Shown in pieces: positions 58,863 to 64,000 of a stretch of DNA of 64,000 bases. The notes under the pieces are model-generated. The model had not been told where the DNA came from and made no database searches. It saw nothing but the letters and a program-made list of their open reading frames with translations. Each line of letters begins with the position of its first letter. The stretch's first letter is position 1. Both the position numbers and the translations under genes were made by a program. Source of the stretch: Scylla paramamosain (Eukaryota > Arthropoda > Malacostraca > Decapoda > Portunidae); assembly GCF_035594125.1 (NCBI RefSeq), contig NC_087160.1, positions 28,027,932-28,091,931 of the forward strand, given 5' to 3'.

Positions 58863-60035
58863 GGATAAGAGGATTATGGTGTAAATCTAAAAATTTACCA
58901 ATTTTTTTTTATTACATATAGATATGGTCAGTCAGAATTCATGCAGTAACATCAGTCTTGCTTTGTGGCACTAGATTTGGTTGTGTATTCCGGTGACTTA
59001 CTGTAGTGACACTCATTCAGTATTATAATGTAGATAATACTATGGGTACCTCTGTGAGTGGGTGATTGGTAATTGAAATCCATGCCACTGTCTAGTTAAG
59101 TTCTGGGAGGGATTATGTTAGGATACTGTGTTGGTTAACTTTGTGGGATGATATTTTTTGATAATGAATATGCTGTGGAGTAAAATGATTGTTGTTACTG
59201 TCATATTTGTTGGGTGGGAATGTAAAACGAACACAGTGATGACCAGTATTATGGTAACTTTTTATGGAAAGGCTATACTGCTGTTATAACATCTCATTTG
59301 TGTTAATACTGTTGTTATTCCAACACTAGTAGTGCATCTGGTGAAATGGCTTTAGCAGATAAGTTTTTATCCTCTGCTTTAGTTTAATGCCAGGTTTGAA
59401 AACATCTTGCATAATCTAATTGGTTCATCTTTAATTGATGGAGATTAGGTAAATGGTAAATAGTTGAAGAAACTCTGGGAAAGTAGACAGTGGTAGCCTG
59501 GATGACACAACTCTATGAAATGAGATTTTGTTCCTTTTCATGTTGCAGTGATGAAACACCTTGTACTTCATGATCATTACTCCTCACGGCCTTTATTAAT
59601 TTCCCTGAATTTTAACCTTGTATTTACTTATTTATTTATTCTTTCCATTATTGTTCAGGTCAAATAATTTTGTATCATCCACACTTACACCTATTTATGT
59701 ATAGGTGAACAACTGTAGACTTAACAATTAATTCCTTAGTGTGATCAGCTGGACAGTCCTTGGTTGAAAGAATTCTTTTACAGAGAAATTGACAAAAGTG
59801 TTGTAATGCCATGTAGGTATCAGTTAATTCCAAATTGTAGCCTGCAAATCCAAGTCTCCTTTTTCAGTGCCTGCAATTTGACATTAAAAAGTAACTACCA
59901 GTCTTCCTTCCCATTTTCTCAGAAGTCTAAACTTTTAGATTCAGAATTATTAGATTTTTTATTTTTTTTTTTTCCAGATTCAGAACTGTTAGATGGTACC
60001 TGTATTTTTTTAAATTAATTAATTAATTAATTTTT

Positions 60036-60311
60036 ATGTTCAGGTACATAAAAGTTGATACGAAAATAAACATTGCACAAACATTTTCAAGTCATTCTTT
60101 GGCTTATAACAAAAACTCAATTTCAGGCACACTATTATATGGTGTATTTTTAATCAGCATATCATTTACTACCATTTACTATCCGTTGGTGAACCAAAAT
60201 AAAGTTATAAAGACAAGCCAAAGAAAAGAACGTGAATATATGAAGCGGATCCAGAAAGAGAGAGAAACCCGCATTGCAAGTCGGCACTTGCCACTGCCAT
60301 TCAGCACGTAA
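60036..60311 (+). CDS. Hypothetical small single-pass membrane protein
   Basis: A 91-codon frame, not recognised. It has one hydrophobic segment (LLYGVFLISISFTTIYYPLV, about residues 32-51) followed by a strongly charged helix-like tail (SQRKEREYMKRIQKERETR). A pyrimidine/AT-rich stretch with TTTTTATGTTCAG at about 60030-60042 could be an acceptor, so this may be a terminal exon rather than a full gene. The layout resembles small mitochondrial inner-membrane assembly proteins, but no motif proves it. It could also be chance. Confidence 0.25.
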   Translation: MFRYIKVDTKINIAQTFSSHSLAYNKNSISGTLLYGVFLISISFTTIYYPLVNQNKVIKTSQRKEREYMKRIQKERETRIASRHLPLPFST

Positions 60312-60565
60312 CTTACGCATTCTTGAAGGTTACCCAAATGCCTCGAGGAAAAGGTTTCTCAGCCTCCCATGACATTTACCTCAGATTACAAGAGGGTGCT
60401 TGTATTCAACTGATTCCAGCCAGGGTCTTGTTATATAAACAACGAGACATGTGTTGCTGTTGCATCTGTAACTGTATGGCTTTAACCAAAATAGTGTCCA
60501 TCACTAAAGTTAACAGACATGGTTACTGAAGGAGTTTCACCAGAAGAAGGAAAAGAAAAAGTTGA

Positions 60566-60683
<118 letters not shown>

Positions 60684-61114
60684 AAATGAAATACATAGGT
60701 CACATGATCAAGAGCAGGAATGTCGATTGATGAGGAACAGCTGTTTGAGATCGTTTTCATCATTATTTTCGTCGCTAACTCACGCATATTTTGCTGATCA
60801 TAATGGAGCAATCACTACTATAGTCTCTCTTTTGGTTTCACAGTCATAATGATAACAAGGCTCATTAAGGAATACATCGCTAAATTACAGAGTAGAATGT
60901 TTCGTAACACTATATTCTGCCGACTGTCTAATGTTACTCATGGTTATAATGTTGCCATTAATCAAGATCTTTCCATATCTGTGACTAAGAAGCACTGTTA
61001 ATGAAGTACTATTGACATATTTCAACTTGCTGAGATTGCTCACAGCAATGTATCTTAACCTTTGAAAGGGTAAATAAAAAAAAAATGGAAATAGACTAAT
61101 ATAATAGTATAAAC

Positions 61115-61117
<3 letters not shown>

Positions 61118-61187
<70 letters not shown>
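61118..61187. repeat. (GA)n microsatellite
   Basis: About 70 bases of GA. 61188-61590 has no recognised gene. Confidence 0.95.
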
Positions 61188-61190
<3 letters not shown>

Positions 61191-61590
61191 ATGTATTAAG
61201 TTGCTTCCATTTACAGCATGGGCTAGTAAACACGTTTAGAAACTAGGATAATTTCTTTGCTACTACAAGCTGTTTTTTTTTAGAAGATAGTCTGGCACTT
61301 AAAGTTATTACGACGATTGTAGACGTACGGAGAGGAAGCAAGGGGGAGAGGTTCTCCCCACTCCAAACTTGAAATATCATCACTAAACGTTGAGCAAAAG
61401 TGTGTGTATTTTGATAAATTATAAAGTCGCACGTATATGTAGAATTTCTTTTATTTAGTCCTTCCCGTACAAAAAATCCTGCGGACACAATGAGAAGCGA
61501 CAACACACGGCTGAAAAACTCAAGGAAAAAAAAAAAAAGTGGCATTGCGCGATTCATGCTGCTTTCTAGCTCGCTCTGAGTTCTATCTAG

Positions 61591-61761
61591 GCCAGTGGTT
61601 CTTAACCTTGTTGGGGGTACTGAAGCCCGTGAGTTTCATACATGCATTAATCAAATCCTTTGTAGTTAGAAAAGTAAAACAGTGCACAAAATGAACCAAG
61701 CCTCAGGCCTGAGACTGACCGAACCCCTGAGGTTCGATCGAACCTAGGTTAAGAACCACTG
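61591..61761. mobile_element. hAT MITE (~170 bp)
   Basis: Left end CAGTGGTTCTTAACCT and right end (reverse complement) CAGTGGTTCTTAACCTAGG form the terminal inverted repeats of a Charlie-like hAT. The flanks ATCTAGGC and ATCCAGAC could be an 8-bp target duplication with two changes. It has no coding capacity. Confidence 0.85.
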
Positions 61762-61849
61762 ATCCAGACAATATTTTATTAATTTTATTATGTAAGGGTG
61801 GCAAGATGACCAGTCTGCGGTACGCAGATTAACTGGAAATACTTGCTTT

Positions 61850-63825
<1,976 letters not shown>

Positions 63826-63829
63826 TTCC

Positions 63830-64000
63830 TATAAAAAGAACATATAAACATAAGAAAATAAGTGAAGCTGCAAGAAGCCATCAGGCCTACACGTGGCAGT
63901 CCCTGTATGAAATAGGTACCTATCTATTTCCACCTACCATCTCCATCCAGAAATTTGTCTAATCTTCTCTTAAAGCTTCCTAATGACTCAGCACTAACAA
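63830..64000 (-). mobile_element. CR1/L2-like LINE 3' end, minus strand, running off the window
   Basis: ACATAAGAAAATAAGTGAAG and GAAGCCATCAGGCCTACACG match, in inverse orientation, the 3' UTR of the LINE fragment at 13725-14090. On the LINE strand it ends CTTCACTTATTTTCTTATGT followed by a TTATATGTTC tail, the short-word 3' repeats expected of CR1-like elements. The body lies beyond the window. Confidence 0.6.

Noticed and set aside
61725..61760. AGGTTCGATCGAACCT as part of a tRNA gene (B box-like GGTTCGA)
   Set aside because: It is part of the right terminal repeat of the hAT MITE; no cloverleaf can be formed around it.

Overview
This is a nuclear genomic window from an animal, most likely a decapod crustacean. 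Three things point there: split genes with short exons in long AT-rich introns, very many and very long dinucleotide microsatellites, and non-LTR retrotransposons of kinds common in decapods. The decapod assignment is inference; no species marker is present.

Three conserved protein-coding genes are recognisable. (1) An SFT2-domain Golgi/endosome vesicle-transport protein (SFT2D1/2 type, + strand) has its last three coding exons at 6410-6579, 14499-14616 and 15443-15571; the first coding exon was not found. (2) A complete TMEM33/Kr-h2 orthologue (- strand) has four coding exons between 30590 and 29141, with a possible 5' UTR exon near 35287. (3) A complete BTB-BACK-Kelch protein (KLHL type, + strand) of 13 coding exons from 37182 to 55776 gives 606 residues with every splice phase matching; it most resembles the KLHL6/24/35 group. 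A GC- and CpG-rich stretch at about 36650-37270 marks its 5' end. TMEM33 and the kelch gene are divergently arranged. The three genes have unrelated housekeeping or regulatory roles and no shared pathway is implied.

Most of the rest is mobile or repetitive. 1.6-4.7 kb holds decayed LINE fragments. 7.7-13.2 kb is a nested structure: a minus-strand Jockey-like LINE was interrupted by an intact hAT-Charlie-type DNA transposon (9068-11646; identical 15-bp ends, identical 8-bp target duplication, uninterrupted 618-residue transposase frame) and by an internally deleted LINE copy. 14.9-15.4 kb is a near-perfect inverted repeat with ~200-bp arms. 19.66-20.5 kb is a long-TIR DNA element. 20.5-23.6 kb is a nearly full-length but frameshifted LINE. 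24.99-25.91 kb is a diverged foldback of ~0.9 kb. 32-34 kb, 37.6-40.1 kb and 44.6-47.6 kb hold more LINE copies. 49.99-50.85 kb is a pogo/Tigger-like element, 61.6-61.8 kb a hAT MITE, and 61.9-62.8 kb a mariner-like MITE that appears to split a (TA)n array. A tRNA-derived SINE-like family recurs at least five times.

No operon, CRISPR, phage or bacterial feature is present. The most interesting points are the apparently young hAT element, the tendency of LINE 3' ends to run straight into microsatellites, the MITE in the (TA)n array, the two large inverted repeats and the SINE family. All identities were judged by eye; nothing was searched or aligned by computer.
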